Shown: positions 8,859-17,764 of the stretch, in pieces
Position numbering within the stretch: the first letter of the stretch is position 1
Layout: each line of letters begins with the position of its first letter
DNA from: Citromicrobium sp. JLT1363
Lineage (GTDB): Bacteria; Pseudomonadota; Alphaproteobacteria; Sphingomonadales; Sphingomonadaceae
Assembly (NCBI RefSeq): GCF_000186705.1
Contig: NZ_AEUE01000010.1
Coordinates: 1-64,000 of the forward strand
DNA: 64,000 bases
Direction of reading: 5' to 3'
Translations under genes and position numbers: made by a program
Notes under the pieces: generated by a model
Told to the model about the DNA's origin: nothing
Databases searched by the model: none
What the model saw: the letters and a program-made list of their open reading frames with translations, nothing else

Positions 8859-9874
8859 GCGATGTCGCCAGCGAACCGCGCGCCGGGATCGACCACGCGG
8901 CCATCATGGTCATGCTGATGAGCGAGGAGGACGCGACCGGCATCCTCTCCCAGCTCGATCCGAATGAACTGCGTCAGCTCGCCACGCGGATGTGCGCGCT
9001 GGGCGAAATCGATCCGCACGCGATTTCCGATGCGATCTCGGGTTTTTCCCGGTCGATAGACAACGGCGCGATCTCCGCGCACGGCCGGGTGGACAATGTG
9101 AAGCGCATGCTGACCAGCGCGGTCGGCGACATGAAGGCGGACAGCCTGATCCGGCAGGTCGCGCCCGATCAGAAGCAGGAACCCTCACCCACGCTCGCGG
9201 TGCTGCGGTGGCTTGATCCCGGCGTGATCGCGGAGATGCTGGCAGACGAGCACCCCCAGGCGATTGCCGTGCTGCTGCTGCAACTGGATACGGATACCGC
9301 AGCCGCCGCCCTCGCCGCGCTGCCGCGCGAACTGCACACGCCCGTGCTGCACCGGGTTGCGCGGCTGGGCCCCGTCTCGCGCCAGGCCATCGCGATTCTG
9401 GAAGACACGATCGAAGGCATGATCGAACGCCGTCACGGATCGGTTCCGCTGACCATGGGCGGCGTGAAGGAAGCGGCCGAGATCATCAACCGCGCGCATC
9501 GCAGCGTGGAAAAGGAGGTCATGCCGAAGATCAGCAAGATCGACAAGGCGCTCCACCAGCAGCTCGAACACGAGATGTTCAAGTTCGAGCACCTGTTCGT
9601 GCTCGACGCCCGGCAGATCGGCACGCTGCTGCGCGAGATCGAGAACGAGACGCTGATCAACTCGCTGCGCGGGCTCGACCCCGACGACCGCGAGATCTTC
9701 TACGGCGCCATGTCGACCCGCGCGGCCGACGGCCTGCGCGACGAGATCGAGACCATGGGCCGCATCAAGCGGGCCGAAGTCGATGCCGCCCAGCGCGAGG
9801 TTATCGCGATAGCCAAGCGCCTGATCGCGGACGGCGAACTCATCATGGGCGAAGCCGACGATGACTACGTATAG
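8855..9874 (+). CDS. fliG: Flagellar motor switch protein FliG
   Basis: A 339-residue C-ring protein that couples the stator to the rotor. The middle domain carries the EHPQ motif (DEHPQAIAVLLLQL, about residue 130). The C-terminal domain has the charged torque helix (about residues 270-310, LRGLDPDDREIFYGAMS and DEIETMGRIKRAEV). The start overlaps the fliF stop and the end overlaps fliH by 14 bases. Length and motifs fit the family. Confidence 0.95.
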   Translation: MSDVASEPRAGIDHAAIMVMLMSEEDATGILSQLDPNELRQLATRMCALGEIDPHAISDAISGFSRSIDNGAISAHGRVDNVKRMLTSAVGDMKADSLIRQVAPDQKQEPSPTLAVLRWLDPGVIAEMLADEHPQAIAVLLLQLDTDTAAAALAALPRELHTPVLHRVARLGPVSRQAIAILEDTIEGMIERRHGSVPLTMGGVKEAAEIINRAHRSVEKEVMPKISKIDKALHQQLEHEMFKFEHLFVLDARQIGTLLREIENETLINSLRGLDPDDREIFYGAMSTRAADGLRDEIETMGRIKRAEVDAAQREVIAIAKRLIADGELIMGEADDDYV

Positions 9875-10451
9875 GCTGCCGGTCAACGAACTGCGCGAAC
9901 GGCGCGGGTTCACCCCGAACGTCACCTTCCACGCAGGCTACGTTCCGTCCGAACCCGCCAATTCGGATGGTCCGGGCAAGGCCGATCCCCTGGCAGACGC
10001 TTTCGCCCGGGGCCGCGAGGAAGGGCGCGCGGAAGCAATGGCCGAAGCGGCGGCCCAGCGTGCGGAAGAGGATTCCGCGCGGGAGGCGATAAGCCTGGCC
10101 TTCGCGCGTTTCGATGAAGACAGCGCCCGGCAACTGCGCGAACGCCTGCAGGAAACCGTGCGCGCGCTGTGCGAAGACGCGGTGCTGCCGCTGGCCCTCG
10201 ATATCGAAGGCCTCGCCCGCCGGGTCGAAGCCGCAGCCGCGCTGCTGCAGCGCAAGACCGATGAGCGCGTGATCCACCTCAACCCCAGCGACCACGCACT
10301 TGTCATGCCGCTGATTGATCCGGCGCTGACTTTGGTGCCCGATCCCACGATCGAGCGCGGCGGGCTGCGCATTGATACAGAGGACGGCGGCGTGGAAGAC
10401 GGGCCGGCGCAGTGGCGCCAGGCCATCGCCGAAGCGCTCGGCCAATGCTGA
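9861..10451 (+). CDS. fliH: Flagellar export ATPase regulator FliH
   Basis: A 196-residue FliH, which dimerises, holds FliI and links it to the C ring. It shows a charged, Ala/Glu-rich coiled-coil region around residues 40-90 (FARGREEGRAEAMAEAAAQR) and a FliH/HrpE-like C-terminal domain with VIHLNPSDHALV. It overlaps fliG by 14 bases. FliH diverges strongly, so the call relies on order (fliG-fliH-fliI) as well as on sequence. Confidence 0.85.
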   Translation: MTTYRLPVNELRERRGFTPNVTFHAGYVPSEPANSDGPGKADPLADAFARGREEGRAEAMAEAAAQRAEEDSAREAISLAFARFDEDSARQLRERLQETVRALCEDAVLPLALDIEGLARRVEAAAALLQRKTDERVIHLNPSDHALVMPLIDPALTLVPDPTIERGGLRIDTEDGGVEDGPAQWRQAIAEALGQC

Positions 10452-10461
10452 CACCGGCACC

Positions 10462-11793
10462 ATGCTGAACCTGCTCGACGAAACCCTTGCCCCCCTATCC
10501 GGCGGATCGGTCGATCTGGCGCCGCGCCGCTTCGGCCGGGTGGTCGCATGCGATGGCGGGCTGATCGAGGTCAGCGGCCTCGGCGTGCCCGTGGGCAGCG
10601 TGTGCTCCATCGTCCATGGCGGCGGACAGCAGCACTACGCCGAAGCCATCGGCTTTCGTAACGGCCACACGATCATGATGATGCTGGGCGACACCGTGCT
10701 GCTGCGCCCGGGCGCCATGGTCCGGCCCGACGGCAAGCCGGGCATGCTCACCGTGGGGCCGGAATATCTCGGACGCGCGGTCGATGCCTCGGGCCAACCC
10801 ATCGATGGCCGCGGCCCGGTGCGCGCCACGCGCGAATGGCCCGCTGGCGGGTGGCGCACCGGCGCACTCGACCGGACCAGCGTGACCCAGCCTTTCGATA
10901 CCGGCATCCGCTCTCTCAATGCACTGACCACGCTGGGCATCGGCCAGCGTGTCGGTATCATGGCCGGATCGGGCGTGGGGAAATCCGTGCTGATGGACAT
11001 GATCGTCGGCGGCGCGGAAGCGGACGCCATCGTGGTAGGCCTGATCGGCGAGCGCGCGCGCGAGGTTTCCGATTTCGTGGCGCGGCACATGAGCGGGCCC
11101 GAAGGCCAGCGCACCGCCATCGTCGCGGTACCGGCGGACCACGCCGCGAACCTGCGCCTGCGCGGCGCGATGCTGGCGACCTCCATTGCCGAGGAACTGC
11201 GCAGCCAGGGCAAGAAGGTGCTGCTGATCCTCGACAGCCTGACCCGCGTTGCGCACGCCGCACGCGAGATCGGCATGCTGCTGGGTGAACCGGGCGCAGC
11301 GCGCGGCTATCCGCCCTCTGCCCTTTCCACCATCACCAAGCTGATCGAACGCGCGGGCAATTCCGCGCAAAGCGGCGGCGCGATCACCGGCATCTACACC
11401 GTGTTGGCCGACGGGGACGACCAGAACGATCCGGTGGTGGACACCGCGCGCTCCATCCTCGACGGGCATATCGTGCTCTCGCGCGATATCGCGCAGCGCG
11501 GCCGCTACCCGGCGGTCGATGTGGGCGCATCGCTCAGCCGCGTGATGAACGACATCGTGCCCCCGGCCCACGTGGTCGCCGCGCGCAAGTTCCGTGCGCT
11601 GAACGCGGTCTACGAAGAGAACCGCGATCTGGTGCTCATGGGTGCCTACCGGCCCGGTCAGGACGCAAGCCTCGACAAGGCAATTGCCATGCACGAGCCA
11701 ATGTCCGCCTTCCTGGGGCAGGATGTCACAGAACACGTTTCGCTGTTCGAAGCGGTCGGCCAGTTGCAGGACCTGATGACCGATGACGGCTGA
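10462..11793 (+). CDS. fliI: Flagellar type III export ATPase FliI
   Basis: A 443-residue ATPase that works with FliH and FliJ to unload export substrates. Walker A is AGSGVGKSVLMDMI, the catalytic region contains GLIGERAREVSDF, and Walker B is VLLILDSLTRVAHA. The start at 10462 gives the usual family length and lies 10 bases after fliH; the longer open frame upstream overlaps fliH and has no FliI character. It overlaps fliJ by 11 bases. Confidence 0.95.
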   Translation: MLNLLDETLAPLSGGSVDLAPRRFGRVVACDGGLIEVSGLGVPVGSVCSIVHGGGQQHYAEAIGFRNGHTIMMMLGDTVLLRPGAMVRPDGKPGMLTVGPEYLGRAVDASGQPIDGRGPVRATREWPAGGWRTGALDRTSVTQPFDTGIRSLNALTTLGIGQRVGIMAGSGVGKSVLMDMIVGGAEADAIVVGLIGERAREVSDFVARHMSGPEGQRTAIVAVPADHAANLRLRGAMLATSIAEELRSQGKKVLLILDSLTRVAHAAREIGMLLGEPGAARGYPPSALSTITKLIERAGNSAQSGGAITGIYTVLADGDDQNDPVVDTARSILDGHIVLSRDIAQRGRYPAVDVGASLSRVMNDIVPPAHVVAARKFRALNAVYEENRDLVLMGAYRPGQDASLDKAIAMHEPMSAFLGQDVTEHVSLFEAVGQLQDLMTDDG

Positions 11794-12169
11794 GCAACGC
11801 CGCCTCAAACGCACCCGGCTGATCGAGCGTGTGCGCACGGTCGAGCAGCGGCAGTCCGCCCTCGCCGCCGCCGAGGCGGAGACGCAGCGCGCCCGGCTCG
11901 ACGCAGTGTCCGCCAAGACCCGCGCACTCGCTGCGCACTACGCTGCGAGCAGGGATGCAACCGATGCCCAGAGCCTGCGCCGCAGCGGCACGATGAGCAG
12001 CCACCTGCGCGATCTCAGCCACATGGCGGAACGGCATGCGCAGGATGCGCGCGACCAGTCCGAAGCCTCGATGGCCGCGCTGGCCCGGAACGAGCGCCGT
12101 CGCCGCCGGGCCGAGGAAGACTATCGCGAAGCGGCCTCCGTCCTGCGCGAGAAACTCGCCGCGAGATAA
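11783..12169 (+). CDS. fliJ: Flagellar export chaperone FliJ
   Basis: A 128-residue, highly charged, almost wholly alpha-helical protein rich in Arg, Glu and Ala, as expected for the coiled-coil FliJ that docks in the FliI hexamer. FliJ has little sequence conservation; the call rests on length, coiled-coil composition and position straight after fliI with an overlapping start. A 73-base gap to fliK follows, containing a sigma-54-like sequence. Confidence 0.75.
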   Translation: MTAEQRRLKRTRLIERVRTVEQRQSALAAAEAETQRARLDAVSAKTRALAAHYAASRDATDAQSLRRSGTMSSHLRDLSHMAERHAQDARDQSEASMAALARNERRRRRAEEDYREAASVLREKLAAR

Positions 12170-12195
12170 GCGGACAGAGTGCCCGGACAGCCGGT

Positions 12196-12211
12196 TGGCA
12201 CGCATCTTGAA
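12196..12211 (+). promoter_or_regulatory. Sigma-54-like promoter upstream of fliK
   Basis: TGGCACGCATCTTGAA matches the -24/-12 consensus TGGCACG-N4-TTGC in every fixed position except the last C, which is A. Its -12 end is 32 bases before the fliK ATG, leaving room for a start of transcription near base 12222. The altered -12 GC pair is a serious weakness, because this pair is nearly invariant in known sites. Confidence 0.4.
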
Positions 12212-12242
12212 TAGCGGGATGCGATCAACCCACGGGGCCCTA

Positions 12243-13718
12243 ATGACCGCGCTATCTCTCAATCTGTCCGCTACCGTATCCTCCGAACACGCGGGGCTCC
12301 CGCTTGAGGGGCTGCCTCCCCTGGAAGCGGGGCGAACGCTGCCGCAAGCCTTCGCGCAATTGCTCGGCCAGGCTGTCGGCACTGGCGGTAAAGAGGCCGG
12401 GGATGCGCAGGAAACCACCGATGCCGGGGCCGGAGATACAGCCGTCTTGCCACCCGCCTCCAAAGGCGCGGCGCAGAACGGGCAACCGGGCGCCGATCCG
12501 CTTGCGACGACCGGCAAGGCCTTGCCGCAAGCGCGGCCCGAAACTGCCGGTCTGGAGGCAAACGGCCGCGGCCATGTTCCGGGCCTGACGCGCGAGCAGC
12601 TTGCAGCGAACACCGAAGCCGATGCCGGATCGGCCCAGCCCGTCTCCCGCGAAGACGCGGAGACCGGGATTCTTCCGGAGAGCGACCCGTCGAGCCCGAC
12701 TGCCGATGACGCTGAAACCCGGTCGCCGGAGGCAGGCGCGCAGGGCAAATCCGAACAGACGCCCGAACCGCCCCTGCCCGATGCCGCCTTGGTGCCCGGG
12801 CACCCTGCCCCGGCAAGCATCGTCGCACAGCTCGTGGCGCCCACCGCAGGCGCGCCGGCCAGTACGGGAGGGGGCATCCGGCCCGAGACAGGCGACAGCG
12901 CGGTTGCCAGAGTGCTTCCCGGGACGACCGGGCTCCAGAATATCGCTTCGCAGGAAGGTGGCGACTTCGCTCGCGGCGATGGCGGGGGCAGCGAAGAGGC
13001 TTCCTCCGGGAATGCCGAGCGTCAGGCCGCGCAGAGAACATCCGCCGCTCAACCCGCCAAGAACGATCGGGACGGCGCGCAGACCGGTATGAGCCTGCAG
13101 ATCCGCGCGGCGGAAAAACCGGCCTCTGGCGTCGACCAGGCCCAGCCCGCCATGCTCTCCGCCGGTTCGAATGCGGGAGCGAGCCCTGCTTCCGCTACGT
13201 CGCCCCTCGCCGCGCCGCTACCGGGCGGCCCTTCACCAACCGCTCCGCTGGGAGTGGCAACCCCGTCCAGCTCCCTGCCCCATTTCCCCGAGCTTGCAGC
13301 GCTGGTGGACAGGATTGCCGCCGCGCGCGACAGCGCGGGCAGCGCGTCGGCCACCATCTCCGTTGCACACAAGGAACTCGGCAACCTGTCGCTGACCTTC
13401 GAGACGAGCGGGCGCACGCTCGACGTCGAAGTCGCGGCGCAGGACAGCGAGACGCAGCGTTCGGTCGCTGCGGCCATTGCTGCCGACCGGCCGCAGCTGC
13501 GCGGCAGCGAAGCGCAGGCGACCGGCTCCGCGCAAAATCAAGCCACCCAGTCAGGAAGCTCCGGCGCCGGCGCAGAGGCCGGGGCGCGCCAGTCCGGCGA
13601 TGCAGGCGCCAGCCAGTCCGACCGGCGCGAACAGTCCCGCCAGGGGCGCAACCCGTCATCCGCAGGCGACCCGCAGGGCCAGCGCAATCCGAAATCCGAC
13701 GGCGGAATTTACGCCTGA
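12243..13718 (+). CDS. fliK: Flagellar hook-length control protein FliK
   Basis: A 491-residue protein with a long low-complexity N-terminal region rich in Ala, Gly, Pro, Glu and Thr, and a conserved C-terminal hook domain at about residues 350-420 (LGNLSLTFETSGRTLDVEV, then SVAAAIAADRPQLR). FliK measures the hook and switches export specificity through FlhB. The start MTALSLNLS is chosen because earlier in-frame codons run back inside fliJ. A Gly/Gln/Ser-rich tail follows the hook domain. Confidence 0.85.
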   Translation: MTALSLNLSATVSSEHAGLPLEGLPPLEAGRTLPQAFAQLLGQAVGTGGKEAGDAQETTDAGAGDTAVLPPASKGAAQNGQPGADPLATTGKALPQARPETAGLEANGRGHVPGLTREQLAANTEADAGSAQPVSREDAETGILPESDPSSPTADDAETRSPEAGAQGKSEQTPEPPLPDAALVPGHPAPASIVAQLVAPTAGAPASTGGGIRPETGDSAVARVLPGTTGLQNIASQEGGDFARGDGGGSEEASSGNAERQAAQRTSAAQPAKNDRDGAQTGMSLQIRAAEKPASGVDQAQPAMLSAGSNAGASPASATSPLAAPLPGGPSPTAPLGVATPSSSLPHFPELAALVDRIAAARDSAGSASATISVAHKELGNLSLTFETSGRTLDVEVAAQDSETQRSVAAAIAADRPQLRGSEAQATGSAQNQATQSGSSGAGAEAGARQSGDAGASQSDRREQSRQGRNPSSAGDPQGQRNPKSDGGIYA

Positions 13719-13748
13719 TTAACCACCACCCCATAGACCGGATTAACC

Positions 13749-14336
13749 ATGAGCAAAGACGCCGAAACGACTGACGACGCGCCCAAGAAGAAGAAGGGCG
13801 GTTTCATGAAATTCCTGCTGATCGGGCTCGTGCTGATCGGTGCGGGCGGCGGGGGCACCTATGCCGCCTTCGCCACCGGCATGATCGGCGGCGCGCACGA
13901 AGAGAAGGAAGACAAGGGCCCCCAATACGTCCTCAAGGGCGAGACGGACCCTTACGAGATCAAGAGCGAGAAGGATTCCAAGGGCGGCAAGGTCGTCCAT
14001 GGATCGGGCGGCAGCAAGTACCGCACCGCCTATTACGAATTCCAGGAGGAGTTCACCTCCAACCTCGCCGGGGGTGCCAACCTCGTGCAGGTCAGCCTCG
14101 CCGCATCGACGCAGAAGGACGGCCGCGTGCTGATGTGGATCCACGATCACGAACTGGCGATCCGTTCGCGCATCCTCACCGAACTCGCCTCGACCGATAT
14201 CGGCGCCATCTCCAGCGCCGACGGCAAGGCCAAGCTGCAGAAGCGGCTGGCGGCTGCGATCAACGAAGAGCTGATCGCGCATGAAGGCTTCGGCGGGGTC
14301 GACAACGTCTATTTCCGCTCGCTCATCGTTCAATGA
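13749..14336 (+). CDS. fliL: Flagellar basal-body-associated protein FliL
   Basis: A 195-residue single-pass inner-membrane protein. A basic stretch (KKKKGGFMK) is followed by one membrane helix (FLLIGLVLIGAGGGGTYAAF) and a periplasmic FliL domain ending with ELIAHEGFGGVDNVYFRSL. FliL rings surround the stator and stabilise it under load. Its stop overlaps the fliM start by four bases. Confidence 0.9.
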   Translation: MSKDAETTDDAPKKKKGGFMKFLLIGLVLIGAGGGGTYAAFATGMIGGAHEEKEDKGPQYVLKGETDPYEIKSEKDSKGGKVVHGSGGSKYRTAYYEFQEEFTSNLAGGANLVQVSLAASTQKDGRVLMWIHDHELAIRSRILTELASTDIGAISSADGKAKLQKRLAAAINEELIAHEGFGGVDNVYFRSLIVQ

Positions 14337-15229
14337 TCGAAACGTCCGCCCCTTCCGGCGCGGCACGCGCTGCGCAGCACTGCCCGGAGCTGCTGGCGAA
14401 CACCGTGGACACGGTGGATCTCGCGGGCGAGTTCGCGCGCTTCGGCACGCGCTTCGCCCGCGCGCTGCAGCCGCGCCTCGCCAGGCTGTTCGACGCGCGC
14501 AAGCTCGAAACCGAAATGGTGGAGAGCGAGAAGGCGCCGGCTGCCGCACTGGGCGAAACGCTGGGCGCAGGGACGCACCACGCGCGCTTCGCACTGCCCG
14601 GCAAGGTGCTCGGCGTGCTGGCCAGCGCCCGGGTCGACGCGCTGATCGGTGAATTCGACCGGATGCTGGGCGGCAATGGCCAGGGTTTCGAAGGCGCAGC
14701 AACGCTGCCCGCATCGGCGGACCGCTTCGCCCGCCAGATCGAGGCCGAATTGCTCGGCGCGGCGGCCGAGGCAAGCGGGCAGGACAATCTCGTGGTGGCC
14801 GAGCGTGGCAGCAACCTCGCCGAGATCGTGCCGGACTCTGCGCGCGCACCGGTGCTGGTTGCGACCCTTGCGGTGAACCGGCCCGACGTCCCGACGCTCC
14901 ACTTCAGGGTCGGCGTCTGCGAGGCGACCTTTGCCCAGTTCGCGACGCACGCTCCGGTCAAAAAGGCAGCCCGCCGCAGCATCGGCGAACGCGGGATCGA
15001 GAACTCCGCGCTTGCCCAGGTGGAACTGTCGACCACCGCCACGCTGGTCGACATGCCGGTTCCGCTGCACCGCATTGCAGGCCTGCAGGTGGGCGCGATG
15101 CTGCCGGTGTCGATCCACCGCAGCGTACCGCTTTCCGTTGCCGAGACGATCATCGCCCACGGCGCGGTGGGCGCGATCGACGATCGCGTCGCGCTCGAAA
15201 TCCATCACACATCCCTGAGGAACACCTAA
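14333..15229 (+). CDS. fliM: Flagellar motor switch protein FliM
   Basis: A 298-residue C-ring protein. It has the two-part FliM layout: a CheC-like middle domain (about residues 40-210) and a C-terminal SpoA domain (about 220-295, with LAQVELSTTATLVDMPVPL and LPVSIHRSVPLSV). The N-terminal CheY-binding segment usual in FliM (a short LSQxEIDALL-type motif) is not recognisable; the protein begins METSAPSG-like instead, so chemotactic switching may use another contact. It is flanked by fliL and fliN. Confidence 0.85.
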   Translation: MIETSAPSGAARAAQHCPELLANTVDTVDLAGEFARFGTRFARALQPRLARLFDARKLETEMVESEKAPAAALGETLGAGTHHARFALPGKVLGVLASARVDALIGEFDRMLGGNGQGFEGAATLPASADRFARQIEAELLGAAAEASGQDNLVVAERGSNLAEIVPDSARAPVLVATLAVNRPDVPTLHFRVGVCEATFAQFATHAPVKKAARRSIGERGIENSALAQVELSTTATLVDMPVPLHRIAGLQVGAMLPVSIHRSVPLSVAETIIAHGAVGAIDDRVALEIHHTSLRNT

Positions 15230-15232
15230 GCC

Positions 15233-15604
15233 ATGACCATGCCATTCGATGGCTACGGCCTGATCCAGGAAATCGACGTCCGCCTGACGGTGGAGCTCGG
15301 CCGCAAGAACCTCCCCTTGCGCGAAATCCTCGCGCTGGGGGAAGACAGCGTGGTCGAACTCGACCGGCTGACCGACGAGCCGCTCGACATCATGGTCAAC
15401 GGGCGCCTGATCGCGCGCGGCGAAGTGGTGGCGCAGGGCAATCGCTTCGCCATCCGCATTCTCGAACTGATCGGCGCGAATGCCGGGGCCGGCGCTTCGG
15501 CCGCCACCGCACCGCAGGTTCCCGCCCAGCCCGCAACGCAGGGCGATGGGCACGCGCAGATGGAAGAGCGGCGCGCACCGCCGCCGATCGTGGAACAGAT
15601 CTGA
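15233..15604 (+). CDS. fliN: Flagellar motor switch protein FliN
   Basis: A 123-residue C-ring protein with a single SpoA domain at residues 10-80: IQEIDVRLTVELGRKNLPLR and DIMVNGRLIARGEVV are diagnostic. Unlike enteric FliN, the extension lies after the domain (Ala/Pro/Gln-rich, residues 85-123) rather than before it. The last base of its stop is the first base of the fliO start codon. Confidence 0.93.
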   Translation: MTMPFDGYGLIQEIDVRLTVELGRKNLPLREILALGEDSVVELDRLTDEPLDIMVNGRLIARGEVVAQGNRFAIRILELIGANAGAGASAATAPQVPAQPATQGDGHAQMEERRAPPPIVEQI

Positions 15605-15915
15605 TGCTGCTCTACATCCTCAAGCTGCTGATCCTGCTGCCGCTGATCGGCCTGATGATCTGGGGCAGCCTGAAGCTGGCCAAGCGCATGCAGGGCCAGC
15701 TCGGCGGGCCGAGCGGCGGCGGCACCAAGGCGGTGCGCATCGTGGAGACGACCATGCTTTCGCCCACGCTGCGGCTCGCGGTGATCGAGTTTCACGGCAA
15801 GGAAATCCTCGTGTCGACGTCCAAGGGCGGGCTGACCCGCCTGGCAGAGGCCCCCGCACGCCCGAAGCCCGCCGCCACGGACCCGGTCCAGATCGCGCAG
15901 GATGAAGCCGCATGA
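15604..15915 (+). CDS. fliO: Flagellar biosynthesis protein FliO
   Basis: A 103-residue protein with one N-terminal membrane helix (LLYILKLLILLPLIGLMIWG) and a short cytoplasmic domain with the FliO pattern VRIVETTMLSPTLRLAVIEF. FliO assists assembly of the FliP ring of the export gate. It overlaps fliN by one base and fliP by four. Confidence 0.88.
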   Translation: MLLYILKLLILLPLIGLMIWGSLKLAKRMQGQLGGPSGGGTKAVRIVETTMLSPTLRLAVIEFHGKEILVSTSKGGLTRLAEAPARPKPAATDPVQIAQDEAA

Positions 15916-16688
15916 TCGCCAGACTGGGCAGATGGGCCGCCACGCTCGGCGCGCTCGCCTATACCGGCGCCGCGTCGGCTGCGGCTGCCGTACCCACGGA
16001 TAGCGCCGCCGCAGGCGCGCTCGACCGGGCATTCGGCGAACTCGGCGGCGCAGGCGGCGAACCGCTGAGCCTGTCGCTCCAGCTGCTCCTTGTCATGGGG
16101 CTGCTGACATTCCTGCCTGCCCTTTTGCTGATGATGACCAGCTTCACGCGCATCATCGTGGTGCTGGCGATCCTGCGCCAGGCGCTGGGCCTGCAGCAAT
16201 CGCCGCCCAATCAGGTGCTGATCGGGATTTCGCTGTTCCTGTCGCTGTTCATCATGGCGCCTACGCTCGACAACGTGAACAGCGCCGCGATCGAGCCCTA
16301 TTCGGCAGGCGAGATCAATGCCGAGGTCGCGATCGAACGCGCCGGGGGCGAGTTTCACAAGTTCATGATCCGCCAGACGCGCGAGAACGACCTTCAGATG
16401 TTCGCGGACATCGCCGATGCGCCCAAGTTCGAAAGCCCGCAGGACGTTCCCTTCTCGATCCTGCTGCCCGCCTTCGTGACAAGCGAACTGAAAACCGCCT
16501 TCCAGATCGGCTTCATGCTGTTCCTGCCCTTCCTCGTCATCGACCTCGTCGTCTCCTCCGTGCTCATGAGTCTGGGCATGATGATGATGAGCCCGATGCT
16601 CGTCTCGCTACCCTTCAAGCTGTTGCTGTTCGTCCTGGTGGACGGGTGGTCGCTGCTGATGGGGTCCCTCGCCTCAAGTTTCATGTGA
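15912..16688 (+). CDS. fliP: Flagellar export gate protein FliP
   Basis: A 258-residue export-gate component with an N-terminal signal sequence and four further membrane segments. Conserved parts are LLMMTSFTRIIVVLAILRQA, the PPNQVLIGISLFL segment, and VPFSILLPAFVTSELKTAF near the C-terminus. It starts within the fliO stop and is followed eight bases later by fliQ. Confidence 0.96.
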   Translation: MIARLGRWAATLGALAYTGAASAAAAVPTDSAAAGALDRAFGELGGAGGEPLSLSLQLLLVMGLLTFLPALLLMMTSFTRIIVVLAILRQALGLQQSPPNQVLIGISLFLSLFIMAPTLDNVNSAAIEPYSAGEINAEVAIERAGGEFHKFMIRQTRENDLQMFADIADAPKFESPQDVPFSILLPAFVTSELKTAFQIGFMLFLPFLVIDLVVSSVLMSLGMMMMSPMLVSLPFKLLLFVLVDGWSLLMGSLASSFM

Positions 16689-16696
16689 GCCGTTCG

Positions 16697-16969
16697 ATGG
16701 ACGAAATGTCTCTCCTGCTTTCCATGGCCGACCGCATGCTGTGGACCACCGCGCTGGTCGCCGCGCCGATCCTGCTTGCGGCGCTGGGCCTCGGCCTGGT
16801 GATCGGGCTGATCCAGGCAGCCACCTCGGTGAACGAACAGACGCTCACCTTCGTCCCGAAGCTGGCGGCGGTCGCCTTCGTCCTGGTCGTGCTCGGCGCG
16901 TCGATGATGGCGCTGGTGACGGATTTCACGCAGGACATCTTCGTCGAGATCGCCCGGATCGGGCACTAG
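16697..16969 (+). CDS. fliQ: Flagellar export gate protein FliQ
   Basis: A 90-residue protein with two membrane hairpin helices; LGLVIGLIQAATSVNEQTLT is the family signature. The start MDEMSLLL gives the normal 88-90 residue length; a longer frame begins inside fliP and was rejected. Confidence 0.94.
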   Translation: MDEMSLLLSMADRMLWTTALVAAPILLAALGLGLVIGLIQAATSVNEQTLTFVPKLAAVAFVLVVLGASMMALVTDFTQDIFVEIARIGH

Positions 16970-16978
16970 AGAAGGCCG

Positions 16979-17764
16979 ATGATCGCGCTCGACTTCGGGC
17001 TTGGCGGATTCGAGGCCGAGATATGGCGCGTCGTCTTCCTGATGACGCGGGTGGGCGCAGCGCTGCTCGCCGCACCGTTCTTCGGCGCAACCAACGTGCC
17101 CGTGATGGTCCGCGTGTCCTTCACCGGGGCGATGGCGATCTTCATCTCCATCTGGCTGCCCGAGATTCCCACGCCCGAGGCGCTACTGACGCTGGAAGGC
17201 ATGCTGATGCTGGCAGGCGAGGCGCTGATCGGCCTGCTGCTGGGCTTCGTGTTGCAGCTCGCCTTTGCTGCCCCCACCATTGCCGCAGAGGTGATCGGCG
17301 GCGCCATGGGGATGAGCATGGCACAGACCGCCGATCCCGGCACCGGCGGCACCACCACCGCCTTCGGCCAGTATTTCATCATCGTGCTGACGCTGATCTT
17401 CCTGGCGACCGGCGCGCACCTGCACTGGATCGCGCTGGTGACGGAAAGCTATCGCGCATTTCCGCCGGGCGAGACATGGCTGGGGCCCGAGCGGTTCCAA
17501 GCGATTGCCGGTTTCGGCGCCGCCACCTTCGAAACCGCGCTGCGGATCGCACTGCCCGTCACGCTGATCCTGCTGCTGGTGCAGATCCTGACCGGCATTC
17601 TCAGCCGTTCGGCCCCTTCGCTCAACCTCTTCGCGCTCGGCCTGCCGGCGGGCGTTCTGGCGGGGATCGCCGCGCTCATCATCAGCGCGCCGCTGATCTA
17701 TGACCAGTTCACCGATCTGGTCGAACTCGGCCTCGCGCAGGCGGAAAGCGTGGTGACGCCATGA
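16979..17764 (+). CDS. fliR: Flagellar export gate protein FliR
   Basis: A 261-residue, six-helix membrane protein of the export gate. It carries the conserved segments RVGAALLAAPFFGATNVPV and GEALIGLLLGFVLQLAF, and GFGAATFETALRIALPV in the second half. Nine bases separate it from fliQ and it overlaps flhB by four bases. Confidence 0.94.
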   Translation: MIALDFGLGGFEAEIWRVVFLMTRVGAALLAAPFFGATNVPVMVRVSFTGAMAIFISIWLPEIPTPEALLTLEGMLMLAGEALIGLLLGFVLQLAFAAPTIAAEVIGGAMGMSMAQTADPGTGGTTTAFGQYFIIVLTLIFLATGAHLHWIALVTESYRAFPPGETWLGPERFQAIAGFGAATFETALRIALPVTLILLLVQILTGILSRSAPSLNLFALGLPAGVLAGIAALIISAPLIYDQFTDLVELGLAQAESVVTP

